6,805 nt of DNA from an uncultured bacterium. GTDB lineage: Bacteria; Actinomycetota; Coriobacteriia; Coriobacteriales; Coriobacteriaceae. The stretch lies in NCBI GenBank assembly GCA_905215445.1, contig CAJMPZ010000075.1:1-6805 (forward strand). Direction: 5' to 3'. The translations under genes were made by a program, and so were the position numbers. Positions 1 to 5,156 of the stretch are shown here, in pieces. Each line of letters starts with the position of its first letter. Positions within the stretch are counted from its first letter, which is position 1. The notes under the pieces are model-generated. The model was not told the DNA's origin, made no database searches, and was given only the letters and a program-made list of their open reading frames with translations.

Positions 1-1
1 T

Positions 2-1144
2 GCGTCTGATGAGATCACCGACGCCAAGGAATACCTGCATTCGCTGAAGGTCGACTTGTTCGACCAGGAAATTTTTGTCTTTACGCCCAAGGGCGAGGTC
101 ATGGCGCTTCGTGCCGGCTCTACACCGCTCGACTTTGCCTACGCCGTTCACACCGAGGTGGGCAACCACTGCGTCGGCGCTAAGATCAACGGTGCGGTGG
201 CCCCGCTCACGCACGAGATCAAGACGGGCGATCGTGTCGAGATCCTGACCAACAAGAGTTCCAAGCCGTCGCGCGATTGGCTCAAGATCGTCAAGACACC
301 TTCGGCCAAGTCAAAGATCCGCCGTTACTTCGCCGCCGCGACCAAAGACGATGACGCTGCTGCCGGCCGCGATATACTGGCCAAGGACCTGCGCAAGCGC
401 GGGTATGGCATCTCTACGCCGCGATCCACGCGTGCGCTCAACGCCGTGGCGGAGCAGTTTAATTACAAGCAGCTCGAGGACCTGTTTGCCGCCGTTGGCG
501 CCGGTAAGGTTGCCCCGCGCGCCGTGGGTAACAAAGTCGAGCAAATCTTGGACCCCAAGCCCGAGGAACAGCTCACCAAGGCCGAGGCTATCGCCGAGGT
601 CGTGAAGCAGCCTGCCCGCGGCTCCAACCGCAAGCCGCAAAAGCGCGGCAAGAGCGCCAGCAACGGCATTATCGTCAAGGGCGAGAGCAACAGCGGTCTG
701 CTGGTCCGTTTGGCGCATTGCTGCAATCCGGTGACGGGCGACGATATCGTCGGCTTCATCACGCGCGGTCGCGGCGTCTCGGTGCATCGCGCCAACTGCC
801 CCAACGTCAAGGGTCTTATGGAACATCCCGAGCGCATGATCGAAGTGGAGTGGGACGGCGCTGCCGACACCCTCTTCCAGGTCGAGATCGTGGTCGAGTG
901 CCTGGACCGCATGGGCCTGCTCAAGGATGTCACCATTGCCATTGGCGATGCGGGGGGCAATATCCTTTCTGCCGCCACGTCGACCAACCGCGAGGGTATT
1001 GCAACCCTGCGCTTTATGGTCGAGATCTCGGATGCGAGTGGCCTGGATCCGCTACTGGCATCGATTAGCAGCGTCGACTCGGTCTACGATGCACGCCGTT
1101 TGATGCCTGGCGAGGGTGGGGCTCAGCTCAAGCGTCGCGTATAG
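2..1144 (+). CDS. rel: Bifunctional (p)ppGpp synthetase/hydrolase Rel, C-terminal half (partial)
   Basis: This is the regulatory half of a RelA/SpoT-family enzyme that makes and degrades (p)ppGpp in the stringent response. The frame is open from base 2, so the start lies outside the window; 380 codons remain of a protein usually about 750-800 residues long. The hydrolase and synthetase domains are upstream. In visible numbering, a TGS domain spans about residues 22-85 (EIFVFTPKGEV at its start). A helical linker follows. The zinc-finger/conserved-cysteine region has HCCNPVTGDD at 239-248 and HRANCP around 262-267. An ACT domain covers about 291-368. The TTG at 56 is internal to the conserved lead-in to TGS and is not a start. 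The gene ends with TAG; the metallo-hydrolase gene starts 86 bases later with no obvious strong terminator between. Family assignment is secure; whether both activities are kept cannot be judged from this half. Confidence 0.95.
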   Translation, partial: ASDEITDAKEYLHSLKVDLFDQEIFVFTPKGEVMALRAGSTPLDFAYAVHTEVGNHCVGAKINGAVAPLTHEIKTGDRVEILTNKSSKPSRDWLKIVKTPSAKSKIRRYFAAATKDDDAAAGRDILAKDLRKRGYGISTPRSTRALNAVAEQFNYKQLEDLFAAVGAGKVAPRAVGNKVEQILDPKPEEQLTKAEAIAEVVKQPARGSNRKPQKRGKSASNGIIVKGESNSGLLVRLAHCCNPVTGDDIVGFITRGRGVSVHRANCPNVKGLMEHPERMIEVEWDGAADTLFQVEIVVECLDRMGLLKDVTIAIGDAGGNILSAATSTNREGIATLRFMVEISDASGLDPLLASISSVDSVYDARRLMPGEGGAQLKRRV

Positions 1145-1209
1145 GCGCGACGAACGCGCGACAGAAATGATATTTGCTACGTTCGAGGCATCGTTTGATG
1201 CCTCGACGT
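1133..1209 (+). other. Two hairpins at the rel stop codon and rel-hydrolase junction
   Basis: The first is a 7-bp stem, CGTCGCG (1133-1139) with CGCGACG (1146-1152), that encloses the rel stop codon. The second is stronger: ACGT+CGAGGCATC (1179-1192, one bulged T at 1183) pairs with GATGCCTCG+ACGT (1197-1209) around a GTTT loop. Only three T bases follow the second stem, so it is a poor intrinsic terminator. It sits directly before the ribosome binding site of the next gene and may be a partial terminator, a processing site or a stability element. Confidence 0.5.
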
Positions 1210-1230
1210 TTATAGAAGGAGGGCGTACGC

Positions 1231-1914
1231 ATGGACGCTACGGCTTTGGATTTAACCCCTCGGGGTACGGCTTCGATTGAGGCGCTTGTAAACGGCCCCA
1301 TCCAGACCAACAGTTACGCCATTATTTCGAGTGGCGAATGCTTGATTATCGATCCCGCTTGGGAAGGCGAGAGCCTCGTTGCGCATATCCGAGTCGAACA
1401 CCCTGGCGTGCATGTGCTCGGTTCCGTTTGTACACACGGCCATGCCGATCATGTTGGTGGTGTCGCTGGAGTTCGCGCCGCCGTTGGCGCTGAAGCCCTG
1501 TACGAGCTGTGCGGCAAGGACGTAGCTGTGCCGCATATGAATATCGAGGAGCAGCGAGCGATGTGGGGCATCGAGACTCCCGATCCGGGCGAGCCGACGC
1601 GGCTGCTTGCCGAGGGCGATACCATTGAACTGGGCGCCATTTGCCTGCAGGTTATCGAGGCGCCCGGGCATACGCCGGGCGGCATCGTTCTATTTGCCGC
1701 AACAGAGCAGGGAAATATCGCTTTCGTGGGGGACACGCTCTTTCCCGGCGGTCACGGCCGTACCGACCTTTCCGGCGGAGACGAGGCGGCGATTCTGCGC
1801 TCGCTCTCCAAGCTCGCCCGGCTTCTCCCGCCCGATACCGTTTGCCTAACCGGCCATGGCGATTCGACCACCGTGGCACGCGAGCTTATGCAGAACCCTT
1901 TCATGCAGATGTAG
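1231..1914 (+). CDS. Metallo-beta-lactamase-fold hydrolase (glyoxalase II-like)
   Basis: This is a soluble 227-residue hydrolase of the metallo-beta-lactamase superfamily, closest in layout to the glyoxalase II/YcbL-type enzymes that bind two metal ions and often cleave thioesters. Metal ligands are all present: THGHADH at 68-74, H147 in APGHTPG, D168 in GDTLF and H209 in TGHGD. An early TNSY at 26-29 is typical of the family's first strands. There is no signal peptide or membrane segment. The ATG at 1231 is preceded by AAGGAGGG at 1216-1223 with a 7-base gap, an ideal site. It lies just downstream of rel; from general knowledge, rel in many Gram-positives is followed by a D-Tyr-tRNA deacylase gene, a gene of this family and hisS, but here no deacylase gene intervenes and hisS does not follow. 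The substrate cannot be told from sequence. Confidence 0.9.
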   Translation: MDATALDLTPRGTASIEALVNGPIQTNSYAIISSGECLIIDPAWEGESLVAHIRVEHPGVHVLGSVCTHGHADHVGGVAGVRAAVGAEALYELCGKDVAVPHMNIEEQRAMWGIETPDPGEPTRLLAEGDTIELGAICLQVIEAPGHTPGGIVLFAATEQGNIAFVGDTLFPGGHGRTDLSGGDEAAILRSLSKLARLLPPDTVCLTGHGDSTTVARELMQNPFMQM

Positions 1915-1944
1915 CTTTGTAGTCAGTTTCTGAAGCACGAGAAG

Positions 1945-2019
1945 CGTCCAAACGTCAAGATATTTTCCCCAACGGGTCGATTCTGTAGGGCAAACGGTCA
2001 AAAAAAGTCTGTTTGGACG
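1945..2019. repeat. Spaced 9-bp inverted repeat upstream of the aldolase gene
   Basis: CGTCCAAAC at 1945-1953 and GTTTGGACG at 2011-2019 are exact reverse complements, 57 bases apart, in the gap between the hydrolase and aldolase genes. The arms could form the base of a stem-loop in a read-through transcript or be a pair of protein-binding half-sites. No terminator with a T tract was seen after the hydrolase gene. Confidence 0.35.
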
Positions 2020-2034
2020 ATATTCGTGAACAAA

Positions 2035-2068
2035 CGAACGTTTACGTTCGGATACGCCGTGGTAAAAT
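2035..2068 (+). promoter_or_regulatory. Promoter of the aldolase gene with an overlapping inverted repeat
   Basis: The -10 element is TAAAAT at 2063-2068, extended by TG at 2060-2061. A weak -35, TTTACG at 2041-2046, lies 16 bases upstream. Transcription would start near 2075, giving a leader of about 35 bases. The inverted repeat CGAACG-TTTA-CGTTCG (2035-2050) overlaps the -35 region, where a repressor would block RNA polymerase. The promoter assignment is by motif only; the operator idea is inference. Confidence 0.5.
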
Positions 2069-2108
2069 CACAGGCGTTATCGGAGCAACCTTACAGGAGG
2101 TTTCTTTT

Positions 2109-2975
2109 ATGCTCGTCAACGCAGCAGACATGCTCAAGAAGGCCGAGGCCGGCAAGTACGGTCTCGGTGCCTTCAACACCAACAACCTCGAGTGGACTCT
2201 GGCTATTCTCCAGGCCGCCGAGGAGGCCAAGTCTCCGCTGATCCTTCAGTGCACCGCTGGTGCCGCTAAGTGGATGGGCGGTTTCAAGGTCTGCGCCGAC
2301 ATGGTCAAGGCTGCCGTCGAGGCCACGGGCGTTACCGTTCCCGTCGCCCTTCACCTCGATCACGGTTCTTACGAGGACTGCTTCAAGTGCATCGAGGCCG
2401 GCTTCACGTCCATCATGTATGACGGCTCTCACGAGGAGACCTTCCAGCTTAACCTCGACCGCACCAAGGAGCTCGTTGAGCTTGCCCACTCCAAGGGCAT
2501 GTCCATCGAGGCCGAGGTCGGCGGCATCGGCGGCACCGAGGACGGCGTGACCTCCAGCGGCGAGCTCGCTGATCCTGCTGAGTGCAAGCAGATCGCTGAC
2601 CTGGGCGTCGACTTCCTCGCCTGCGGCATTGGCAACATCCACGGCGTGTACCCTGCCGACTGGGCCGGTCTTTCCTTCGAGCGCCTGGGCGAGATTAAGG
2701 CTCAGACCGGCGACCTGCCCCTCGTCCTGCACGGTGGTACTGGCATCCCCGAGGATCAGATCAAGAAGGCCATTTCCCTGGGCATCTCCAAGATCAACGT
2801 CAACACCGACCTGCAGCTCGTCTTCGCCAAGGGCGTCCGCGAGTACATCGAGGCTGGCAAGGATCAGCAGGGCAAGGGCTTCGACCCCCGCAAGCTCCTC
2901 AAGCCTGGTCGCGACAACATCGTTGCTCGCACCAAGGAGCTCATGGAGGAGTTTGGCTCCGTCAACAAGGCGTAA
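2109..2975 (+). CDS. fba: Class II fructose-1,6-bisphosphate aldolase
   Basis: This zinc-dependent cytoplasmic enzyme splits fructose-1,6-bisphosphate into dihydroxyacetone phosphate and glyceraldehyde 3-phosphate in glycolysis, and runs in reverse in gluconeogenesis. It has 288 residues, the usual length of the short Bacillus-type class II enzymes. Catalytic D84 and zinc ligand H85 lie in LHLDHG. YDGSH (104-108), EAEVG (134-138), zinc ligand H178 in GNIHG, zinc ligand H208 in VLHGGTG and the phosphate-binding NVNTD (230-234) are all intact. The ATG at 2109 is chosen because ACAGGAGG (2093-2100) sits 8 bases upstream and homologous sequence starts here; an upstream TTG at 2013 only extends the frame through the promoter. 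Codon use is strongly biased to C-ending codons, which fits high expression. Some class II aldolases act on tagatose bisphosphate instead, but nothing here suggests that. Confidence 0.95.
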   Translation: MLVNAADMLKKAEAGKYGLGAFNTNNLEWTLAILQAAEEAKSPLILQCTAGAAKWMGGFKVCADMVKAAVEATGVTVPVALHLDHGSYEDCFKCIEAGFTSIMYDGSHEETFQLNLDRTKELVELAHSKGMSIEAEVGGIGGTEDGVTSSGELADPAECKQIADLGVDFLACGIGNIHGVYPADWAGLSFERLGEIKAQTGDLPLVLHGGTGIPEDQIKKAISLGISKINVNTDLQLVFAKGVREYIEAGKDQQGKGFDPRKLLKPGRDNIVARTKELMEEFGSVNKA

Positions 2976-2995
2976 GCGTCGCTAAACTTCCCGCC

Positions 2996-3087
2996 GGAAG
3001 CCCCGTCCCCCTACACTGTTTCCTTTGCGCTCACCTGGCTTTGCCAGAAGTCGCGCCAAGAAAACAGCTCCGGGGGACGGGGCTTCC
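2996..3087 (+). repeat. 92-base near-perfect hairpin element after the aldolase gene
   Basis: This segment folds end to end. The outer stem is 16 perfect base pairs, GGAAGCCCCGTCCCCC (2996-3011) with its reverse complement at 3072-3087. After a symmetric 4x4 internal loop, 3016-3030 pairs with 3053-3067 at 13 of 15 positions. After a 4x5 loop, CTGGC (3035-3039) pairs with GCCAG (3043-3047) around TTT. It starts 20 bases after the aldolase stop codon. The T run that follows is weak (TTCGTTT), so it may terminate or protect the aldolase message. The size and regularity are more like a mobile palindromic intergenic repeat than a plain terminator. Nothing in it looks coding. Confidence 0.8.
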
Positions 3088-3225
3088 TTCGTTTAACGCC
3101 GCAGGGTTACGAGTCTGAATTAAGATGGCTACTGGCTTTGCCAGAAGTCGCGCGACGGAAACAGCTCCGGGGAAACGGGGCCTCCTTTGTTAACTTGCTA
3201 CAGGGTTACTGGTCTGATTTTAGTT
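3035..3225 (+). repeat. Diverged 97-base direct repeat: half of the hairpin element duplicated
   Basis: The apical hairpin and right half of the element plus its flank (copy A, from 3035) recur in direct orientation 97 bases later (copy B, from 3132). The first 22 bases are identical. Further matches are AAACAGCTCCGGGG, a variant of the G-rich arm (3169-3185), and a shared tail containing CAGGGTTAC and GTCTGA. Copy B has no left arm of its own. The left arm of copy A could pair with either right half: copy B also matches the 15-base inner stem at 13 positions, though at partly different sites. Confidence 0.7.
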
Positions 3226-3252
3226 ATATGGTTACCGTTCAGCGGTGTTGAT

Positions 3253-3278
3253 GGCTCCCTTGTTGGGGCTTTCTTTTT
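3253..3278 (+). terminator. Weak intrinsic terminator before the transglutaminase-like gene
   Basis: GGCTCC (3253-3258) pairs with GGGGCT (3265-3270), including two G-U pairs, around a 6-base loop. TTCTTTTT (3271-3278) follows. It would stop transcripts reading out of the aldolase gene. Its right arm overlaps the proposed -35 box of the next promoter. Confidence 0.45.
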
Positions 3279-3291
3279 ATCTCGCTACAAT
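3263..3291 (+). promoter_or_regulatory. Promoter of the transglutaminase-like gene
   Basis: TTGGGG (3263-3268) and TACAAT (3286-3291) are separated by 17 bases, with the -10 one base from consensus. Transcription would start near 3298, leaving a leader of about 30 bases before the ATG at 3327. Confidence 0.5.
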
Positions 3292-3326
3292 GGGCTTCAA
3301 GCGTTCTAGTGACTTGGAGTTTTGGT

Positions 3327-4760
3327 ATGGCTGTTATTAATGTGCTGCCTTCGGATGGGAAGGTTATTGACGAGGGTCCTGTTGGTTGCTCTGTTGATGT
3401 TTGCTGTGATGACTTTCGTCATCTCGATATTGGACTGCCGCCCGAGATTCTTCGACTCAAGGATGCCGGATATTTGGCGCAGGCTGTTGCGGCTTGTGAT
3501 CGTCTTTTGGGGCAGAATCCTGAGCCTTCGCTGGCAGCCTGCGTTCGTGCCGAGCGGTATCGCATGCTTGAGACGCCACTTCATTTTTCGGTGTCGCGCG
3601 ATCGAGCTATTGCGATGATTCGCGAGGAGTGGCCTGAGTTTACCGAGGAGCAGTTTGACGATCTGATTGACCGTAAGCGTATTGACTGGCGCTTTATCGA
3701 TGGCGAGCTGCTCGTTCTCGACAACTTCCTCGATTCGCTTCGCGTATATCCCAAAGAGGTCCCCGGCATGCGTCCCGATCCTACGGACGGAATTGCACTG
3801 CGCAACGAGATGCTCAAGGAGATGGAGTCGCAAAACGGATTGGCTCGCGTCATTACGCTTAAAGCGTCTGTGTCTGTCCCCGGCGCTCTAGAGGGGGAGA
3901 CCGTTCGCGCTTGGCTTCCCGTTGCCGCCACCTGTCGCCAGCAGTCTCGGGTCGAGATTCTCGACATGACGCCGGAGGGTGCTGTTGCTCCCGCGAACGC
4001 TTCGGCACGTACCGCCTCGTGGTCTTCTTCGAGTGAACGCTCATTCTCGGTGACCTATCGTTATCACATCGATGCTGCTTATTGTGATGTCTACGGTGGC
4101 ACACTTCCGGTTCATCCGCGTATGGACGCGCCTCTGCCCGAGGATATTTCCGAGGACCGTCCGCACATTGCATTCACGCCGTATCTGCTGCAGCTGACGG
4201 CCGGTGTTGTTGACGGACTCGAGGATCCGCTCGATCGCGCCCGTGCTATCTATGATTACCTGACGCAGCATATCGACTATCGCTATCAGCCGCCGTACTT
4301 GCTTTTGGGATCTATTGCCGATGACTGCGCGCATTCGCTCCGCGGCGATTGCGGCGTTATGGCGCTCACGTTTATCACCATGTGCCGTATCGCGGGCGTG
4401 CCTGCCCGTTGGCAGAGCGGCCTGTACGTTGCGCCCGATTCGGTGGGGTCGCACGACTGGGCAGAGTTCTATACGCCGCAGACCGGTTGGCTCAACGCCG
4501 ACGTGTCATTTGGATCTTCTGCTCGCAGGATGGGGGAGGAGTGGCGCCGTCGTCACTACTTTGGCAATCTCGACCCGTGGCGTATGGTGGCCAACAATCG
4601 ATTCCAGGCAGAGTTTGTGCCTGCTTTCGACGGCATGCGCGAGGACCCCTATGACAACCAGATGGGCGAAGCCTCGGTTAACGGACACGGATGCCGTCAG
4701 CGCGAGATGCTCCGCACGGTCGAACTCGTCGAAATGCTCGAAGTTCCATTTTCGGCGTAA
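3327..4760 (+). CDS. Transglutaminase-like cysteine hydrolase, function unknown
   Basis: This 477-residue soluble protein has a transglutaminase-like core with the full Cys-His-Asp triad: C342 in RGDCGVMAL, H376 in SHDWAEFY and D392 in WLNADVSF. The region leading into the core (IYDYLTQHIDYRY, 308-320) is typical of the fold. Bacterial members are usually peptidases or amidases rather than cross-linkers. A beta-rich segment at about 173-245 (LARVITLKASVSVPG, VRAWLPVA) resembles the domain often found before such cores. The first 170 or so residues are not recognised; they are acidic and include a cysteine cluster (C21, C26, C27). There is no signal peptide or membrane helix, so it should act in the cytoplasm, unlike many wall-associated relatives. 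The ATG at 3327 is preferred over a GTG at 3309 because TTGGAG (3314-3319) is 7 bases upstream of it. It appears monocistronic. Codon choice is less biased than in the aldolase and ribosomal genes, suggesting modest expression. Confidence 0.8.
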   Translation: MAVINVLPSDGKVIDEGPVGCSVDVCCDDFRHLDIGLPPEILRLKDAGYLAQAVAACDRLLGQNPEPSLAACVRAERYRMLETPLHFSVSRDRAIAMIREEWPEFTEEQFDDLIDRKRIDWRFIDGELLVLDNFLDSLRVYPKEVPGMRPDPTDGIALRNEMLKEMESQNGLARVITLKASVSVPGALEGETVRAWLPVAATCRQQSRVEILDMTPEGAVAPANASARTASWSSSSERSFSVTYRYHIDAAYCDVYGGTLPVHPRMDAPLPEDISEDRPHIAFTPYLLQLTAGVVDGLEDPLDRARAIYDYLTQHIDYRYQPPYLLLGSIADDCAHSLRGDCGVMALTFITMCRIAGVPARWQSGLYVAPDSVGSHDWAEFYTPQTGWLNADVSFGSSARRMGEEWRRRHYFGNLDPWRMVANNRFQAEFVPAFDGMREDPYDNQMGEASVNGHGCRQREMLRTVELVEMLEVPFSA

Positions 4761-4774
4761 TCAGTTGAAAGCTG

Positions 4775-4783
4775 TGATAAACT
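4775..4783 (+). promoter_or_regulatory. Extended -10 promoter of tRNA-Leu
   Basis: TG-A-TAAACT forms an extended -10 element. Transcription would start near 4790, about 10 bases before the mature tRNA end. No good -35 box is seen at the right spacing; TTGAAA at 4765-4770 is too close. Confidence 0.4.
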
Positions 4784-4799
4784 AACTCACGCATTACGT

Positions 4800-4886
4800 G
4801 CCCGAGTGGCGGAATTGGCAGACGCAGTGGACTCAAAATCCACCGTTGGCAACAACGTGCGAGTTCGAGTCTCGCCTCGGGCACCA
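4800..4886 (+). tRNA. tRNA-Leu, anticodon CAA
   Basis: The 87-base gene folds as a class II (long variable arm) leucine tRNA that reads UUG. The acceptor stem pairs GCCCGAG (4800-4806) with CTCGGGC (4876-4882), followed by discriminator A4883 and an encoded CCA at 4884-4886. The anticodon stem GTGGA/TCCAC (4827-4831, 4839-4843) encloses the loop CTCAAAA with anticodon CAA at 4834-4836. The variable arm is CGTTG/CAACG with loop GCAA (4844-4857). The T arm is GCGAG/CTCGC around TTCGAGT (4859-4875). It lies 39 bases after the transglutaminase-like gene and is followed by its own terminator. Confidence 0.97.
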
Positions 4887-4905
4887 TACATGCAAGTGAG
4901 CGTTC

Positions 4906-4928
4906 AAGGGGGTCAAGGCCCCCTTTTT
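4906..4928 (+). terminator. Terminator of tRNA-Leu
   Basis: AAGGGGG (4906-4912) pairs with CCCCCTT (4919-4925) around TCAAGG, with a T run at 4924-4928. This is a strong intrinsic terminator 20 bases after the CCA end. Confidence 0.9.
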
Positions 4929-4950
4929 CGTGCCGAACTCGCGTGAGCGC

Positions 4951-5051
4951 GCGGAGCGTTAGGCAAACAGGCCTGTGGCCTGTTTGTAGCGGAGCGTGGC
5001 GAGGGCGCCGTGCGCCCGAAGCCCGGGGCTTCGCGAAGCGAAGGCCCTTCG
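4951..5051 (+). repeat. GC-rich hairpin cluster between the two tRNA tails
   Basis: Between the first terminator and the second tail lie several back-to-back palindromes. CAAACAGGC (4964-4972) pairs perfectly with GCCTGTTTG (4978-4986). GGGCGC (5003-5008) pairs with GCGCCC (5012-5017). GAAGCCC/GGGCTTC spans 5018-5032. CTTCGCGAAG at 5029-5038 is self-complementary. CGAAG/CTTCG spans 5039-5051. The first hairpin is flanked by the direct repeat GCGGAGCGT (4951-4959 and 4989-4997). No convincing coding frame was seen. Confidence 0.6.
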
Positions 5052-5088
5052 AGTCTCGCCTCGGGCACCATACATGCACCTGCGCTTC

Positions 5089-5111
5089 AAGGGGGTTGCG
5101 GCCCCCTTTTT
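5089..5111 (+). terminator. Second copy of the tRNA-type terminator
   Basis: AAGGGGG (5089-5095) pairs with CCCCCTT (5102-5108) around TTGCGG, with a T run at 5107-5111. It should isolate the infC operon promoter, some 30 bases downstream, from upstream transcription. Confidence 0.85.
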
Positions 5112-5141
5112 CGTGTACGTAATGTGATAACGCGCGGTACG

Positions 5142-5150
5142 TGTTATTAT
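5142..5150 (+). promoter_or_regulatory. Promoter of the infC-rpmI-rplT operon
   Basis: TG-T-TATTAT is an extended -10 element with one mismatch to TATAAT. The -35 region is poor. Transcription would begin near 5157, immediately after the second terminator copy, and produce a leader of about 175 bases before infC. Confidence 0.45.
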
Positions 5151-5156
5151 TCGCAA

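Larger units (their letters stand above)
4864..5118 (+). repeat. Duplicated tRNA-Leu 3' tail plus terminator (unit spacing 184 bases)
   Basis: The 31 bases from the T loop through CCA and eight bases beyond (4864-4894) recur without mismatch at 5048-5078. Similarity continues with a few changes and a one-base gap through the terminator and the CGTG after it, to about 4932 and 5115. The second copy lacks the rest of a tRNA: the bases before 5048 do not supply a matching T stem, anticodon arm or D arm. It is either the decayed remnant of a second tRNA-Leu gene or an attachment-site-like scar left at the tRNA 3' end. No integrase or other mobile gene lies between the copies. Confidence 0.85.

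Noticed and set aside
311..987. Long open frames on the minus strand across rel (171 and 174 residues)
   Set aside because: They overlap a clearly conserved rel coding region, have no ribosome binding site of note and arise from the GC-rich codon pattern of the real frame.
2013..2108. Upstream TTG start giving a 320-residue aldolase
   Set aside because: The extension covers the promoter and leader, has no ribosome binding site and is not part of the aldolase family sequence.
2091..2732. 213-residue minus-strand frame opposite the aldolase gene
   Set aside because: It is a low-complexity, Leu/Gly/Ala/Val-rich shadow of a highly biased, fully conserved gene.
2996..3228. CRISPR array reading of the repeated sequences after the aldolase gene
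   Set aside because: There are only two unequal copies about 97 bases apart, with diverged repeats and no distinct spacers or cas genes.
4984..5070. A second complete tRNA-Leu gene
   Set aside because: Only the T loop, acceptor 3' strand and CCA are present. GCCCGAA at 5014 could pair with the acceptor strand at 6 positions, but no D arm, anticodon arm or matching T stem exists.
4774..5143. Duplicated upstream region of the tRNA (GTGATAA and TACGTG occur before both the tRNA and infC)
   Set aside because: The shared words are short and their spacing differs (14 versus 7 bases), so chance is sufficient.
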